From Alphaproteobacteria bacterium (lineage in GTDB: Bacteria; Pseudomonadota; Alphaproteobacteria; UBA6615), in NCBI GenBank assembly GCA_002727315.1, contig PBWR01000003.1:1-64000 (forward strand): DNA of 64,000 nucleotides, in the 5' to 3' direction. Position 1 is the first letter of the stretch. Every line of letters begins with the position of its first letter. Below are positions 35,450 to 45,102 of the stretch, piece by piece. Made by a program: the position numbers and the translations under genes. The notes below the pieces were generated by a model, which saw only the letters and a program-made list of their open reading frames with translations, had not been told where the DNA came from and made no database searches.

Positions 35450-36520
35450 ATGGCGCGCGAACTCAACGACCTGGCCCTCGAGCATCTTTCCCACAGGTTC
35501 GACCAGACGATTGCGGTCGACGATGCGAGCCTGACCGTGGGGGCAGGCGAAGTCGTGGCCCTTGTCGGGCCGTCCGGCTGCGGGAAAACCACATTGCTGC
35601 GGGTTGCGGCCGGCCTCGAACCCTTGCAACAGGGCCGTGTACTGATCGGCGGTGAGGTGATGGCGGACGATCGGACGGCCGTACCGCCCGAAGAGCGCAA
35701 TGTCGGTCTCGTGTTCCAGGATTATGCCCTGTTTCCCCACCTCACGGTGCGCGGGAACATCGCGTTCGGGCTCAAGCACCTGACCACATCGGAACGGGAT
35801 AACCAGGTCTCCCAGGCCCTCGAACGCACGGGCATGGCCGGATACGCATCGATTTACCCACATCAGCTCTCCGGCGGACAACAACAGCGTGTGGCTTTGG
35901 CGCGTGCGATCGCGCCGCGCCCGCGCATCGTTCTGCTTGATGAACCATTCTCTGGGCTGGATGCCTCCCTGCGCCACCGGGTGCGGGATCAGGCGGCGCA
36001 GATCCTGCGTGAAAGCGGGATTGCGACCCTGATAGTAACCCACGACCCCGAAGAGGCGATGTACCTGGCGGACCGCATCGCGGTGTTGGACCGGGGCCGT
36101 ATTCGTCAGGTCGGGACACCGGACGATATCTATCTGAAACCCGCAGACGGTTTCGTGGCGGCGTTTTTCGGCGATGTGAACAGGTTTGCAGGCCGAGTAT
36201 CCGATGGGTATGTCGCAATCCCGCTGGGGGCGGTTGCCACCAACGGACACGCAGAAGGAACGGCGGTCGATGTGCTGGTCCGGCCGGAGGCACTCAGCCT
36301 CGGAAACGGCCCTGACAGCGGTGTTCCGGGCTCGGTTCTTGCCGCACGCTTCCTCGGGCGCAGCAGTCTGGTGGATGTCCGGCTGAAAGATTCATCAGCG
36401 ACCACCGTGCGCATACATCTTGCTGGTCGACAGTTGCCGGACGCCGGTGAAACGGTCTATGTAGCCCGGGACAGCAACCAGACATACGTCTTCCCAAGCG
36501 GCGACGATCCGAAAAACTGA
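35450..36520 (+). CDS. ABC transporter ATP-binding protein (FbpC/PotA type), without permease
   Basis: A 356-residue ATPase with Walker A LVGPSGCGKTTLLR (about residues 39-51), Q-loop VFQDYALFPHLTV, signature LSGGQQQRVALARA, Walker B RIVLLDEPFSGLDASL, H-loop LIVTHDPEEAM and a C-terminal TOBE domain (DVLVRPEALSLG, ARFLGRSSLVDVRL). This layout is that of ferric-iron or polyamine importers. The ATG at 35450 gives MARELNDLALEHLSHRF. No permease or binding-protein gene is next to it: scpB is upstream and tatA downstream. Confidence 0.9.
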   Translation: MARELNDLALEHLSHRFDQTIAVDDASLTVGAGEVVALVGPSGCGKTTLLRVAAGLEPLQQGRVLIGGEVMADDRTAVPPEERNVGLVFQDYALFPHLTVRGNIAFGLKHLTTSERDNQVSQALERTGMAGYASIYPHQLSGGQQQRVALARAIAPRPRIVLLDEPFSGLDASLRHRVRDQAAQILRESGIATLIVTHDPEEAMYLADRIAVLDRGRIRQVGTPDDIYLKPADGFVAAFFGDVNRFAGRVSDGYVAIPLGAVATNGHAEGTAVDVLVRPEALSLGNGPDSGVPGSVLAARFLGRSSLVDVRLKDSSATTVRIHLAGRQLPDAGETVYVARDSNQTYVFPSGDDPKN

Positions 36521-36649
36521 GTGATCCCAATAAAGTATGAGGCACATGCCCGTGACCAGCCATTGCGGGCGTGTGTCCTTTCTGCGATAGTCCGCGCAAC
36601 TGGCCCCGAAGGTTCGGGGAACGAAGTGATACGATTGGAGAACCGGTAA

Positions 36650-36862
36650 ATGGGCACTTTTTCAATCTGGCATTGGCTCATTGTCCTCGTGGTTGTGCTG
36701 GTCCTGTTCGGCGGGCGCGGCAAGATCCCCAGCCTCATGGGTGACGTCGCCAAGGGCATTAAATCCTTCAAGAGCAACATGAAGGACGAAGGTGCGGAGA
36801 CGGCGAAGATCGAGGAAAACACCAACACGGCCACCCGCGAAGACGAAACGGCCAAGAGCTGA
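36650..36862 (+). CDS. tatA: Twin-arginine translocase subunit TatA
   Basis: Forms the size-fitting pore of the Tat system for folded proteins. At 70 residues it has the single N-terminal membrane helix [20 protein letters not shown], the FG hinge and an amphipathic helix [20 protein letters not shown], then an acidic polar tail. TTGGAGAA precedes the ATG. It heads tatA-tatB-tatC. Confidence 0.95.
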   Translation: MGTFSIWHWLIVLVVVLVLFGGRGKIPSLMGDVAKGIKSFKSNMKDEGAETAKIEENTNTATREDETAKS

Positions 36863-36918
36863 CCCTGCGCGTCGTCGCAAGCCCGGCTTCGACCGGGCGC
36901 TGAACGGACCCCGCGATC

Positions 36919-37356
36919 ATGTTTGATATCGGTTGGCCGGAGCTCATGCTGGTGATGGTCATCGGCTTGATGGTGATCGGCCCCAAGGAACTTCCGAATG
37001 CCATTCGTACGGTCACGCAGATCGTGCGGAAGCTGCGCATCGCCGCGCGGGAGTTTCAATCCGGCCTGGACGACATTGCCAGGGAATCCGGGCTGGACGA
37101 TGTCAAACAGCAGATGGACGATATCGAGTATTACGATCCCGGCGAGGCGTTGAAGAGCATCGCGGATTCCGACAGCGATCTGCTCGGCCTGGATGACGAC
37201 CCCGAGCTTTCCTCGGGCAACAGCATTTTCGATGCCAATGCCGCCTATACCCCGCCTGACGAGGGGAGTGGCGACACCGAAAGTGCAGACGCCGAGTCGG
37301 AGGCCGGTCCCGAAATGGGAGAACCACGCCCGACGAGCGGGAACAGCGCGACATGA
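36919..37356 (+). CDS. tatB: Twin-arginine translocase subunit TatB
   Basis: With TatC it makes the receptor for twin-arginine signal peptides. The 145-residue protein starts MFDIGWPELMLVMVIGLMVI and continues GPKELPNAIRTVTQIVRKLR, the conserved TatB N-terminus with the Glu-8 equivalent in WPEL. A long amphipathic helix and an acidic, low-complexity C-terminal part of about 60 residues follow. The stop overlaps the tatC start (ATGA). Confidence 0.95.
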   Translation: MFDIGWPELMLVMVIGLMVIGPKELPNAIRTVTQIVRKLRIAAREFQSGLDDIARESGLDDVKQQMDDIEYYDPGEALKSIADSDSDLLGLDDDPELSSGNSIFDANAAYTPPDEGSGDTESADAESEAGPEMGEPRPTSGNSAT

Positions 37357-38183
37357 CGGCCGGGAGCGATACGGACGCTCCGGGCGAAGACGCGGCAACT
37401 GACGAAGCCGGTCTCGATGACCGGAAGATGTCCCTGATCGAGCATCTGACGGAATTGCGCCGGCGGCTTTTTTATTCGAGCGCGGCCTTCATCGTCGTTT
37501 TCCTCGTCTGCTTCTACTTCTCCGACACATTCTTCAACTTCCTTGTCGAGCCGCTGGCATCGGTTTGGCAGGGCGGCGAGCGGCGCCTGATCTTCACGGC
37601 AATGCACGAGAAGTTCTTCACCAACATCAAGGTGGCCTTCTTCGCCGCAGCCTTTATCTCGTTTCCGATATTCGCCGTGCAGATCTGGATGTTCGTCGCA
37701 CCGGGGCTCTACAAGAACGAGAAGAACGCCTTCCTGCCGTTCCTGATCGCGACACCGTTCCTGTTCTTCGGCGGCGGCGCCTTCGTCTACTACGTCGTCA
37801 TGCCTGTTGCCTGGCAGTTCTTCACCAGCTTCGAGCAGCTGGCCACGAGTGCATCCGGCGGGTTGCCGATCGAGCTCGAGCCCAAGGTCAACGAGTATCT
37901 ATCCCTGGTCATGCGCCTGATCTTTGCATTCGGGCTAAGTTTCGAGCTACCCGTCGTCCTCTCCCTGCTGGCCAAGGTGGGCATCGTGACCGCCGAGGGC
38001 CTGAAGAAAAAACGCCGCTATGCGATCGTGATTGCATTCATTGCAGCCGCCATCCTGACGCCGCCGGATCCGCTCAGCCAGCTGGCGCTCGCGATCCCTA
38101 TCATCGTGCTCTACGAGATCTCGATCTACTGCGCGACCCTGATCGGCCGGCAGAAGGATGCCGTGGCCGAAACCGACGCCTAG
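37353..38183 (+). CDS. tatC: Twin-arginine translocase subunit TatC
   Basis: The membrane core of the Tat receptor, 276 residues with six spans. It has the cytoplasmic N-terminal signature MSLIEHLTELRRRLFYSSAA, the periplasmic-loop region MFVAPGLYKNEKN, FLFFGGGAFVYYVVMP and ILTPPDPLSQLALAIPIIVL. An N-terminal extension of about 24 acidic residues precedes the core. The start overlaps tatB by 4 bases. Confidence 0.96.
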   Translation: MTAGSDTDAPGEDAATDEAGLDDRKMSLIEHLTELRRRLFYSSAAFIVVFLVCFYFSDTFFNFLVEPLASVWQGGERRLIFTAMHEKFFTNIKVAFFAAAFISFPIFAVQIWMFVAPGLYKNEKNAFLPFLIATPFLFFGGGAFVYYVVMPVAWQFFTSFEQLATSASGGLPIELEPKVNEYLSLVMRLIFAFGLSFELPVVLSLLAKVGIVTAEGLKKKRRYAIVIAFIAAAILTPPDPLSQLALAIPIIVLYEISIYCATLIGRQKDAVAETDA

Positions 38184-38253
38184 CGGCGCAAAACTGGACG
38201 CGATTCGCGCGTCTTCCCTATAAAAGGGCCACCTTCAGTTCGACGGACGTCGC

Positions 38254-39540
38254 ATGTTCGATCTCAAATGGATTCGTGAAAATCCCGGCGCTCTCGACCG
38301 CAGCCTTCAACGGCGCGGCGAAACGGGTGTGTCGGAAAAGGTGCTCGAACTCGATGCCCAGCGCCGGGCCGCGCAGACGCGGCTGCAGGACATGCAGCAA
38401 CGCCGCAACACCGCCTCCAAGGAAATCGGCGCCGCCATGAAGGACGACCGAGCGGACGAGGCCGAGGGGCTGAAAGCCGAGGTTGCAAGCCTGAAGGACG
38501 AGATGGGGGCTGTCGAGGGGGAAGAGAAGGCGGCATCCGACGCCCTCAACAATTTGCTGTCCGGATTGCCGAACATTCTCGACGAAGATGTCCCCGATGG
38601 CGCCAACGAAGATGACAATCTGGAAATCCGCACCGTCGGCGAACCGCCGGCCTACGATTTCGACCCGAAGGAGCATTTCGATATCGGCGAAGCGCTCGGC
38701 CTGATGGACTTTGAGGTGGCGGCCGAGCTTGCCGGGTCCAGGTTCGTCATTCTCAAGGGCGCATTGGCCCGCATGGAGCGCGCGCTCGCCGACTTCATGC
38801 TGGATATCCATACCCAGGAATTCGGCTACACGGAAATCAGCCCGCCGACCCTGGTGCGCGAGGAGGTCCTCTACGGCACCGGCCAGTTGCCCAAATTCGG
38901 CGACGATCTATTCCGGACCGCAGATGATCGTTGGCTGATCCCGACCGCCGAAGTGCCGCTGACGAACATGGCTGCCGGCAAGATCCTGGAGGCCACGGAA
39001 TTGCCCATGCGGGTGACGGCCCACACGGCGTGCTACCGGGCCGAGGCCGGCGCGGCCGGACGGGACACGCGCGGCATGCTCCGCCAGCACCAGTTCTACA
39101 AGGTCGAACTGGTCTCGATCGTGCCACCGGAGGAGTCCGAAGACGAGCTGGAACGCATGACCGGATGCGCCGAAGAGGTTTTGAAACGCCTTGGCCTGGC
39201 TTACCGCGTGGTCGTGCTGTGCAGCGGCGATACCGGTTTCGGTGCAGCCAAGACCCATGACGTCGAGGTCTGGATGCCGGGGCAGGCAGCCCATCGTGAA
39301 ATATCCAGCTGCTCGAACACCCGCGCCTTCCAGGCCCGGCGCATGAATGCCCGATACCGGCCGGCCGGTGAGGGGAAGGGGCCGGAATATGTGCACACCC
39401 TCAACGGATCGGGGGTGGCCGTGGGCCGCGCGTTGATCGCGATCATCGAGAACTATCAGAACGAGGACGGGTCGATCACGGTGCCCGAGGTCTTACGGCC
39501 CTATATGGGCGGGCTAGAGGTGATCCGGTCCGATGCATGA
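38254..39540 (+). CDS. serS: Seryl-tRNA synthetase
   Basis: Charges tRNA-Ser and tRNA-Sec. This 428-residue class II enzyme starts [20 protein letters not shown]. The N-terminal coiled-coil arm runs over about residues 28-105. Motif 2 is [20 protein letters not shown] with HQFYKVELV, and motif 3 is [19 protein letters not shown]. The last bases overlap the surE start by 8 bases. Confidence 0.97.
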   Translation: MFDLKWIRENPGALDRSLQRRGETGVSEKVLELDAQRRAAQTRLQDMQQRRNTASKEIGAAMKDDRADEAEGLKAEVASLKDEMGAVEGEEKAASDALNNLLSGLPNILDEDVPDGANEDDNLEIRTVGEPPAYDFDPKEHFDIGEALGLMDFEVAAELAGSRFVILKGALARMERALADFMLDIHTQEFGYTEISPPTLVREEVLYGTGQLPKFGDDLFRTADDRWLIPTAEVPLTNMAAGKILEATELPMRVTAHTACYRAEAGAAGRDTRGMLRQHQFYKVELVSIVPPEESEDELERMTGCAEEVLKRLGLAYRVVVLCSGDTGFGAAKTHDVEVWMPGQAAHREISSCSNTRAFQARRMNARYRPAGEGKGPEYVHTLNGSGVAVGRALIAIIENYQNEDGSITVPEVLRPYMGGLEVIRSDA

Positions 39541-40333
39541 GTTTCCACGCCCGTACGACAAGCTGCGAATCCTGATCTCCAACGATGACGGCGTGCGCGC
39601 GCCGGGCATCAAGGTGTTGCAGCGAATCGCACGGGAAATTAGCGACGATGTCTGGGTGTGTGCCCCCCTCAACGAGCAAAGCGGTTCCGGACACTCGCTG
39701 ACCCTGCGCTATCCGATCTGGCTGCGCCGCCTGTCAACGCGACGCTACGCGGTCGAGGGCACACCGACGGACAGTGTCCTGGTCGGAATTCACCAGGCCC
39801 TGAAGGACAAGAAACCCGATCTCGTCCTGTCGGGCGTCAACCGGGGCTCGAACATGGGTGAGTTCATCACCTATTCGGGCACCTGCGCGGCGGCGATGGA
39901 GGCGACCATCCTGGGGGTTCCCGCGATCGCGTTCAGCCAACAGACGGATTTTGATCGCAGCTACACCCATTGGTCGACGGCCGAGAAACATGCGCCGGGG
40001 ATCATCCGGACGCTTCTCCGTGCCGGCTGGCCGGAGCGGACCTTCATCAACGTCAACTTTCCCGACTGCCTGCCCGAAGACGTCAAAGGCGTCGAGGTGA
40101 CGGAGCAGGGCACGCGGCCGATGGGTGATTCCCTGGTGGAAAGCCGTCACCCGCGCGGCGGCCGGTATTTCTGGGTGGGGTCGCTGCCGACCCATGCGAA
40201 AGGGCGCAAGGGAAGCGATCTGGCCGCCGTCGAGGCGGGACGCATTTCCGTGACCCCGATCGATCTCGACTTCACGAACCGCCGGGCCATGAAGCCGCTG
40301 GCGAAGGCACTGGGGACCACAGGCCGCAAATGA
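39533..40333 (+). CDS. surE: 5'/3'-nucleotidase SurE
   Basis: A metal-dependent nucleoside monophosphate phosphatase of 266 residues. It has the metal-binding [17 protein letters not shown] (Asp-Asp), [19 protein letters not shown] with the Ser ligand, [20 protein letters not shown] with the Asn ligand, and [20 protein letters not shown]. It overlaps serS at its start and pcm at its stop (ATGA), the classical surE-pcm pair of protein-repair and survival genes. Confidence 0.95.
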   Translation: MHEFPRPYDKLRILISNDDGVRAPGIKVLQRIAREISDDVWVCAPLNEQSGSGHSLTLRYPIWLRRLSTRRYAVEGTPTDSVLVGIHQALKDKKPDLVLSGVNRGSNMGEFITYSGTCAAAMEATILGVPAIAFSQQTDFDRSYTHWSTAEKHAPGIIRTLLRAGWPERTFINVNFPDCLPEDVKGVEVTEQGTRPMGDSLVESRHPRGGRYFWVGSLPTHAKGRKGSDLAAVEAGRISVTPIDLDFTNRRAMKPLAKALGTTGRK

Positions 40334-40977
40334 GCACGCCCGCCCATCGTGCCCGTCTTGTGCTCGGTCTGCGCAGCGCCGGCATCACCGACACCCGCAC
40401 GCTCGCCGCGATCGAGCGCGTGCCGCGAGAGTTGTTCGTGCCCGATGCCTTCCAGGACCGGGCTTATGAGGATACTGCGCTGCCGATCGGCTACGGCCAG
40501 ACCCTGAGCCAGCCGTTGGTCGTGGCGACCATGATCCAGGCGCTGGAGCTCGGCGAACGGGACAAATTGCTCGAAGTCGGCACCGGCTCGGGCTATCACG
40601 CCGCAATTCAGTCCCATTTATGTCGCCGGGTGTACACGATAGAGCGCCACAAGCCCTTGCTCGCGGAAGCGCATACACGGTTTGGGACGCTTGGATTGAC
40701 TAATGTGGTGGCCATGACAGGCGACGGAATGAAAGGCTGGCCGGAACAGGCCCCGTTCGACCGGATCAGCGTGACCGCGGCGGGCGATGCACCGCCCCAG
40801 GCACTGCTCGACCAGTTGAAGGTCGGCGGCATCATGATGATGCCGGTCGGAGGCCAAAGCCGCGTGCAGCAACTCGTCCGCTATCGTCGGACGGAAGATG
40901 CGATCGAACGCGAAGCCATCATGGATGTGCGCTTTGTGCCGTTGCTGCCCGGTGTTGCCGACGCGCCCGAGGCTTGA
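40330..40977 (+). CDS. pcm: Protein-L-isoaspartate O-methyltransferase
   Basis: Repairs isoaspartyl damage by AdoMet-dependent methylation. The 215-residue protein has VPRELFVPDAFQDRAYEDTA, the active-site PIGYGQTLSQPLVVATMIQA, the AdoMet loop LLEVGTGSGYHAAIQSHL and the C-terminal FVPLLPG. It is coupled to surE by a 4-base overlap and is followed after 3 bases by the LysM/M23 lipoprotein gene, as in the E. coli surE-pcm-nlpD order. It keeps the TLSQP motif that the paralogue at 15930 lacks. Confidence 0.96.
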   Translation: MSTPAHRARLVLGLRSAGITDTRTLAAIERVPRELFVPDAFQDRAYEDTALPIGYGQTLSQPLVVATMIQALELGERDKLLEVGTGSGYHAAIQSHLCRRVYTIERHKPLLAEAHTRFGTLGLTNVVAMTGDGMKGWPEQAPFDRISVTAAGDAPPQALLDQLKVGGIMMMPVGGQSRVQQLVRYRRTEDAIEREAIMDVRFVPLLPGVADAPEA

Positions 40978-40980
40978 GCC

Positions 40981-41964
40981 ATGTCCAGTGTCGCGTATCA
41001 GGCGAGCCGCAACCGCTCATTGATCTGGGTGATGCTAGCGGCACTCACACTGGCTGCGTGTGGGGGATCCGGTGGCCGCGCGGTTGTCGTCGATCGAAGC
41101 TACGAGAATCAAACCCAGACGGCCGCAGTGACGGGCGGGTATGTCGTCCGGCGCGGCGATACGGTCTACGGCGTGGCCCAGAAACACGCGGTCTCGACCC
41201 GTGCATTGATCGACTGGAACAAGCTGCATCCACCCTATCTGCTGGTGCCCGGACAAACACTGCGCTTGCCTCAAAGGCGCACCTATACGGTCCAGCGCGG
41301 GGATTCCGTCTATGCGATATCCCGCCAATTCAAGGTCGACATGACGACGCTGGTCCGGCTCAACAATATTCCCCAGCCCTATACGATCCATGTGGGGCAA
41401 TCCCTTCAACTGCCGGCCAATGCCGCGCCGGAAGAACAGGTGGCGAGCAGGCCGCCCGCGACAAGTGAGCCTCGGCCCGCCGAGCCTGCGCGCCAGGCAA
41501 CGGCGTCATCAACCACGGCAAGCCCGATTTCCAAGCCGGCCGCGCCGACCCGGGTGGTGACGGTGCCGCGGCCGCCGGCCCGTGCCGGAAACGGCTTCGT
41601 GTGGCCGGTCGAAGGTCGCGTGATTTCCTCGTTCGGGTCCAAGACCGGGGGGCGTCACAATGACGGCATGAACATTGCGGCTCCGCGTGGCGCGCCAGTG
41701 CGTGCCGCAGAAAACGGTGTCGTAGCCTACGCGGGCAAGGAGATTCGGGGCTTCGGAAACCTGCTGCTCATCAAGCATGACGGCGGCCTGATCACCGCTT
41801 ATGCGCACGCGGATTCCCTTCTCGTCAATCGCGGTGACGTGGTCACGCGGGGGCAGGTGATTGCAAAGGTGGGCAAATCCGGAGATGTAGACAGTCCGCA
41901 GCTGCACTTCGAGGTGCGCCGCGGTACCAAGGCCGTCAATCCGAGCCAGTTTCTGCCGAGCTAG
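40981..41964 (+). CDS. nlpD: LysM and M23-domain lipoprotein (NlpD-like)
   Basis: A 327-residue envelope lipoprotein, by analogy an activator of amidases at cell separation. It has a signal peptide with a lipobox LTLAAC (Cys about residue 27). Two LysM repeats follow (YVVRRGDTVYGVAQKHAV and YTVQRGDSVYAISRQFKVDM), then a Pro/Ala linker. The C-terminal M23 domain reads FVWPVEGRVISSFGSKTGGR, HNDGMNIAAPRGAPVRAAEN, AYAHADSLLVNRGD and PQLHFEVRRGTKAVNP. The first zinc ligand position is HNDGMNI rather than HxGxDI, so it may be a degenerate, regulatory peptidase as NlpD is. Its TAG stop lies in a CTAG shared with the convergent gene. Confidence 0.9.
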   Translation: MSSVAYQASRNRSLIWVMLAALTLAACGGSGGRAVVVDRSYENQTQTAAVTGGYVVRRGDTVYGVAQKHAVSTRALIDWNKLHPPYLLVPGQTLRLPQRRTYTVQRGDSVYAISRQFKVDMTTLVRLNNIPQPYTIHVGQSLQLPANAAPEEQVASRPPATSEPRPAEPARQATASSTTASPISKPAAPTRVVTVPRPPARAGNGFVWPVEGRVISSFGSKTGGRHNDGMNIAAPRGAPVRAAENGVVAYAGKEIRGFGNLLLIKHDGGLITAYAHADSLLVNRGDVVTRGQVIAKVGKSGDVDSPQLHFEVRRGTKAVNPSQFLPS

Positions 41965-42836
41965 TCGCGCAGTTCGATAGGCTTACCGAGCCGGCCGGCA
42001 ACTTCCTGGACGAACTGCCATGCCACACGGCCCGATCGTGAGCCACGCGTGACGGCCCATTCCTTGGCCTCGGCCCGAAGTTGGTCCGGGTCGACCTTCA
42101 ACTCGAAATGGTCGCAATAGGCCTGGACCATGGCGAAAAACGTGTCCTGGTCGGTGTTGTGGAAGCCGAGCCAAAGGCCGAACCGGTCTGACAGTGAGAC
42201 CTTTTCCTCGACGGCTTCGGACGGGTTGATCGCGGTCGACCGCTCATTCTCGATCATATCGCGCGGCAGCAGGTGGCGGCGATTGGACGTCGCGTAGAAG
42301 ACTACATTCTCGGGCCGGCCTTCAATGCCGCCTTCCAACACCGCCTTGAGGGATTTGTAGCTGGTGTCCGAGTTGTCGAAGCTCAGATCGTCGCAGAACA
42401 GGATGACCTGACGCCCGCTGTCCCGCAGCAATGTCAGTAACGCGGGCAGGGAGTGAATGTCCTCCCGGTGGATTTCGACGAGAACCAGCCCGTTTTCGGC
42501 TTCCGCATTGATCTCGGCATGCGCGGCCTTGACCAGACTCGATTTGCCGGTTCCGCGCGATCCCCACAGAAGAGCGTTGTTGGACGGCAGGCCGTTCGCG
42601 AACCTGCGTGTGTTCTCGATAAGGATGTCGGCTTGCTGGTCGATTCCCTGAAGCAGGCCGAGCGGCACACGGTTGACGGACGGCACGGGTTCGAGGTGGC
42701 CCTGGTCGGGCCCGTCGGAGTGCCAGACGAACGCATCGGCGACCGAAAGATCGGCCACGGAGGATGATTTCGGTGCAATCCGGTCGAGGGCATCCGCAAT
42801 GCGTGCGAGGAGCGGACCTAGATCCTGATCGTTCAT
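41961..42836 (-). CDS. ATP-binding protein of the DUF815 (AAA+) family
   Basis: A 291-residue P-loop protein with ADILIENTRRFANGLPSNNA leading to Walker A LLWGSRGTGKSSLVKA, Walker B QVILFCDDLSFDNSD, SYKSLKAVLEGGIEGRPENV, VVFYATSNRRHLLPRDMIEN and SDRFGLWLGFHNTDQDTFFA. This set is the DUF815 signature. Function is unknown. The ATG at 42836 gives MNDQDLGPLLARIADALDRI. Its stop shares a CTAG palindrome with that of the convergent nlpD. Confidence 0.9.
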   Translation of the reverse strand: MNDQDLGPLLARIADALDRIAPKSSSVADLSVADAFVWHSDGPDQGHLEPVPSVNRVPLGLLQGIDQQADILIENTRRFANGLPSNNALLWGSRGTGKSSLVKAAHAEINAEAENGLVLVEIHREDIHSLPALLTLLRDSGRQVILFCDDLSFDNSDTSYKSLKAVLEGGIEGRPENVVFYATSNRRHLLPRDMIENERSTAINPSEAVEEKVSLSDRFGLWLGFHNTDQDTFFAMVQAYCDHFELKVDPDQLRAEAKEWAVTRGSRSGRVAWQFVQEVAGRLGKPIELRD

Positions 42837-42981
42837 TGACTGTGGTTCCAACGTTCGGCGCAAAAGCGGGCGGAACCTAAGCCCAGCCACTCGGATGGTC
42901 AACGCCGTTCACAAATTCGGCGAATTTCGACCGATCCTCCGTTTTGCCGCAATTTCACTGCATTTTGTCCTTACGGGTTCA

Positions 42982-43009
42982 TTGCAATTCGAAGCGGCGT
43001 CGCTATCAT
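42982..43009 (+). promoter_or_regulatory. Possible promoter of yajC-secD-secF
   Basis: TTGCAA (42982-42987) and TATCAT (43004-43009) are 16 bases apart, 34 bases before the yajC ATG, in the divergent spacer from the DUF815 gene. A GGAGGGG ribosome site lies just before yajC. Confidence 0.4.
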
Positions 43010-43043
43010 CCGGCGACTTCGAGATAAGCGCCCTGGAGGGGAC

Positions 43044-43475
43044 ATGTTCATCACACCGGCCTATGCACAGGGGATTGGTGGAGGCGATGCATTCACATCG
43101 TTCCTGCCGATCATTCTGATCTTTGTCGTTTTCTATTTCCTGCTCATTCGTCCTCAGCAGCGCAAGATGAAGCAGCACCGTGAAATGCTGAGCCAGGTGA
43201 AGCGCGGCGACCGGGTCCTGACCGGCGGCGGGATCCTCGGCACCGTGACCCGGGTCAAGGAAGAAACCGACGAGGTGACCGTGGAAATCGCCGACGGCAT
43301 CAAGGTGGATGTCCTGCGCGGCACGATTTCGGATGTCATCCGCGACACAAGCACACCGGCCCCGAGTAGCGGTGGCGGCGGTGGCAAGGACGGCCCCACG
43401 GTTGTCGGTCCTGCTGCGAATGACGGTGGCCGCGGCGGTGGTTTGCTGGGCGGCCTTTTCGGCGGCCGCAAGTAG
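43044..43475 (+). CDS. yajC: Preprotein translocase subunit YajC
   Basis: A small accessory protein of the Sec holotranslocon (143 residues). It has one membrane helix, FLPIILIFVVFYFLLIRPQQ, at about residues 18-37. The conserved cytoplasmic part is RKMKQHREMLSQVKRGDRVL, TGGGILGTVTRVKEETDEVT and VEIADGIKVDVLRGTI. The C-terminal tail is glycine-rich and longer than in E. coli. It is first in yajC-secD-secF. Confidence 0.95.
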   Translation: MFITPAYAQGIGGGDAFTSFLPIILIFVVFYFLLIRPQQRKMKQHREMLSQVKRGDRVLTGGGILGTVTRVKEETDEVTVEIADGIKVDVLRGTISDVIRDTSTPAPSSGGGGGKDGPTVVGPAANDGGRGGGLLGGLFGGRK

Positions 43476-43499
43476 CAAGACCGCGAAGGGCGCACCAGG

Positions 43500-45092
43500 A
43501 TGGTCAACTATCCCCGCTGGGCGATTGTGACCACGGTCGTGGTCGCACTTCTGGGCGTGATCTACGCTCTGCCAAACTTCATCGGAGGTTCAGAAGAACC
43601 CGTTGACGGGGAGGTTGCGAGCCAGCCATCCGCAGTCCTGCCCGGCAAGACGATGAACCTGGGGCTCGATCTCCAGGGTGGCTCGTCACTCCTGCTCGAA
43701 GTTGGCGTCGATGAGGCGGTCCGCGAAACATTGGAATCGGTTGAATCCACCATTCGCCGCGAACTGCGCCGGCGCGGCGATCGCATAGGCTATTCAGGAC
43801 TGCGGGTCGAGGGCAAGGGGGTCTACTTCACCCTGCGCAATGTCGCGGATTCGGATGACGCCCAGGATCGAGTTCGCAATATCGAGGACGGTTTCGAACT
43901 CGAAGTGAACAATGACGTGAACTTCCGCCTCGAAATGACTGAGGAGGCCGAACGCATTCGCCGTCAGAGCGCGGTGGAGCAGTCGATTGAAATTGTTCGC
44001 CGGCGGGTCGACGAAACCGGTGTTGCCGAGCCCCTGATCCAGCAACAGGGCGACGACCGAATTCTGGTTCAGCTGCCGGGCATCAAGGACCCGGAGCGCA
44101 TCAAGCGCCTGCTCGGGCAGACCGCGAAGCTGAATTTCCACATGCTTGATGAGACGGTTTCCATCCAGGAAGCCGAGAACGGCAACCTTCCGCCGGGCTC
44201 CATTCTGCTCTACAGCCCCGAAGATGACGGCCGAATTCCCTATGTTGTACGCCGGGCCGTCGAGGTAGCGGGCGACCGACTGGTCGACGCCCAGCCAACC
44301 TTCCAGGACGGCCAGCCCATTGTTTCGTTCCGTTTCGATACTGCGGGCGGACGCCGCTTCGGTGAACTGACGTCCGACAATGTCGGGCGCCGACTGGCAA
44401 TCGTGCTCGACCGTGAGGTTGTAAGTGCGCCACGTATCCAGTCCGCCATCGTCGGCGGCAGCGGCATCATCACGGGACGGTTCACCGTACAGGAGGTCAA
44501 TGACCTCTCGCTGGTTCTGCGCGCCGGCGCCCTGCCGGCCCCGTTGACCGTCCTCGAAGAACGGACCGTGGGTCCGGGCCTAGGTGCAGATTCGATCGAA
44601 GCTGGCAAGACGGCGAGCATGATCGGCCTGGCCGCGGTTATCGTGTTCATCTCCATCAGTTACGGCCTGTTTGGCCTCATGGCGGCGGTGGCCCTGTTGT
44701 TCAACCTGTCGCTCATTGTCGCGCTGCTATCGGTCCTGCAGGCGACGCTGACGCTGCCGGGCATCGCCGGCATAGTCCTGACCATCGGCATGGCGGTGGA
44801 TGCGAATGTGCTGATCCTCGAACGGATCAGGGAAGAGGTGCGCAACGGGCGAACGCCGATCTCGGCGGTCGATGCCGGTTACCGGCGCGCACTGACCACG
44901 ATTATCGATTCGAATTTGACGACCCTGATCGCCGCCGTGTTGCTGTTCCAATTCGGCACCGGCCCGATTAAGGGTTTCGCGGTGACCCTGTCGATCGGGA
45001 TCCTGACATCCATGTTCACGGCCCTGATGCTGACCCGTCTTTTCGTTGTCGTCTGGTTGCGCCGCCGCCGGCCGCAAACCCTGCCGATCTAG
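43500..45092 (+). CDS. secD: Protein translocase subunit SecD
   Basis: With SecF it uses the proton gradient to help exported proteins leave the Sec channel. The 530-residue protein has a first membrane helix (WAIVTTVVVALLGVIYALPN), the D1 domain start MNLGLDLQGGSSLLLEVGVD, the P1 periplasmic domain with VEQSIEIVRRRVDETGVAEP, and the C-terminal five-helix RND core with MIGLAAVIVFISISYGLFGL and IGMAVDANVLILERIREEVR. Confidence 0.96.
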   Translation: MVNYPRWAIVTTVVVALLGVIYALPNFIGGSEEPVDGEVASQPSAVLPGKTMNLGLDLQGGSSLLLEVGVDEAVRETLESVESTIRRELRRRGDRIGYSGLRVEGKGVYFTLRNVADSDDAQDRVRNIEDGFELEVNNDVNFRLEMTEEAERIRRQSAVEQSIEIVRRRVDETGVAEPLIQQQGDDRILVQLPGIKDPERIKRLLGQTAKLNFHMLDETVSIQEAENGNLPPGSILLYSPEDDGRIPYVVRRAVEVAGDRLVDAQPTFQDGQPIVSFRFDTAGGRRFGELTSDNVGRRLAIVLDREVVSAPRIQSAIVGGSGIITGRFTVQEVNDLSLVLRAGALPAPLTVLEERTVGPGLGADSIEAGKTASMIGLAAVIVFISISYGLFGLMAAVALLFNLSLIVALLSVLQATLTLPGIAGIVLTIGMAVDANVLILERIREEVRNGRTPISAVDAGYRRALTTIIDSNLTTLIAAVLLFQFGTGPIKGFAVTLSIGILTSMFTALMLTRLFVVVWLRRRRPQTLPI

Positions 45093-45102
45093 GGGGGCTG
45101 CC

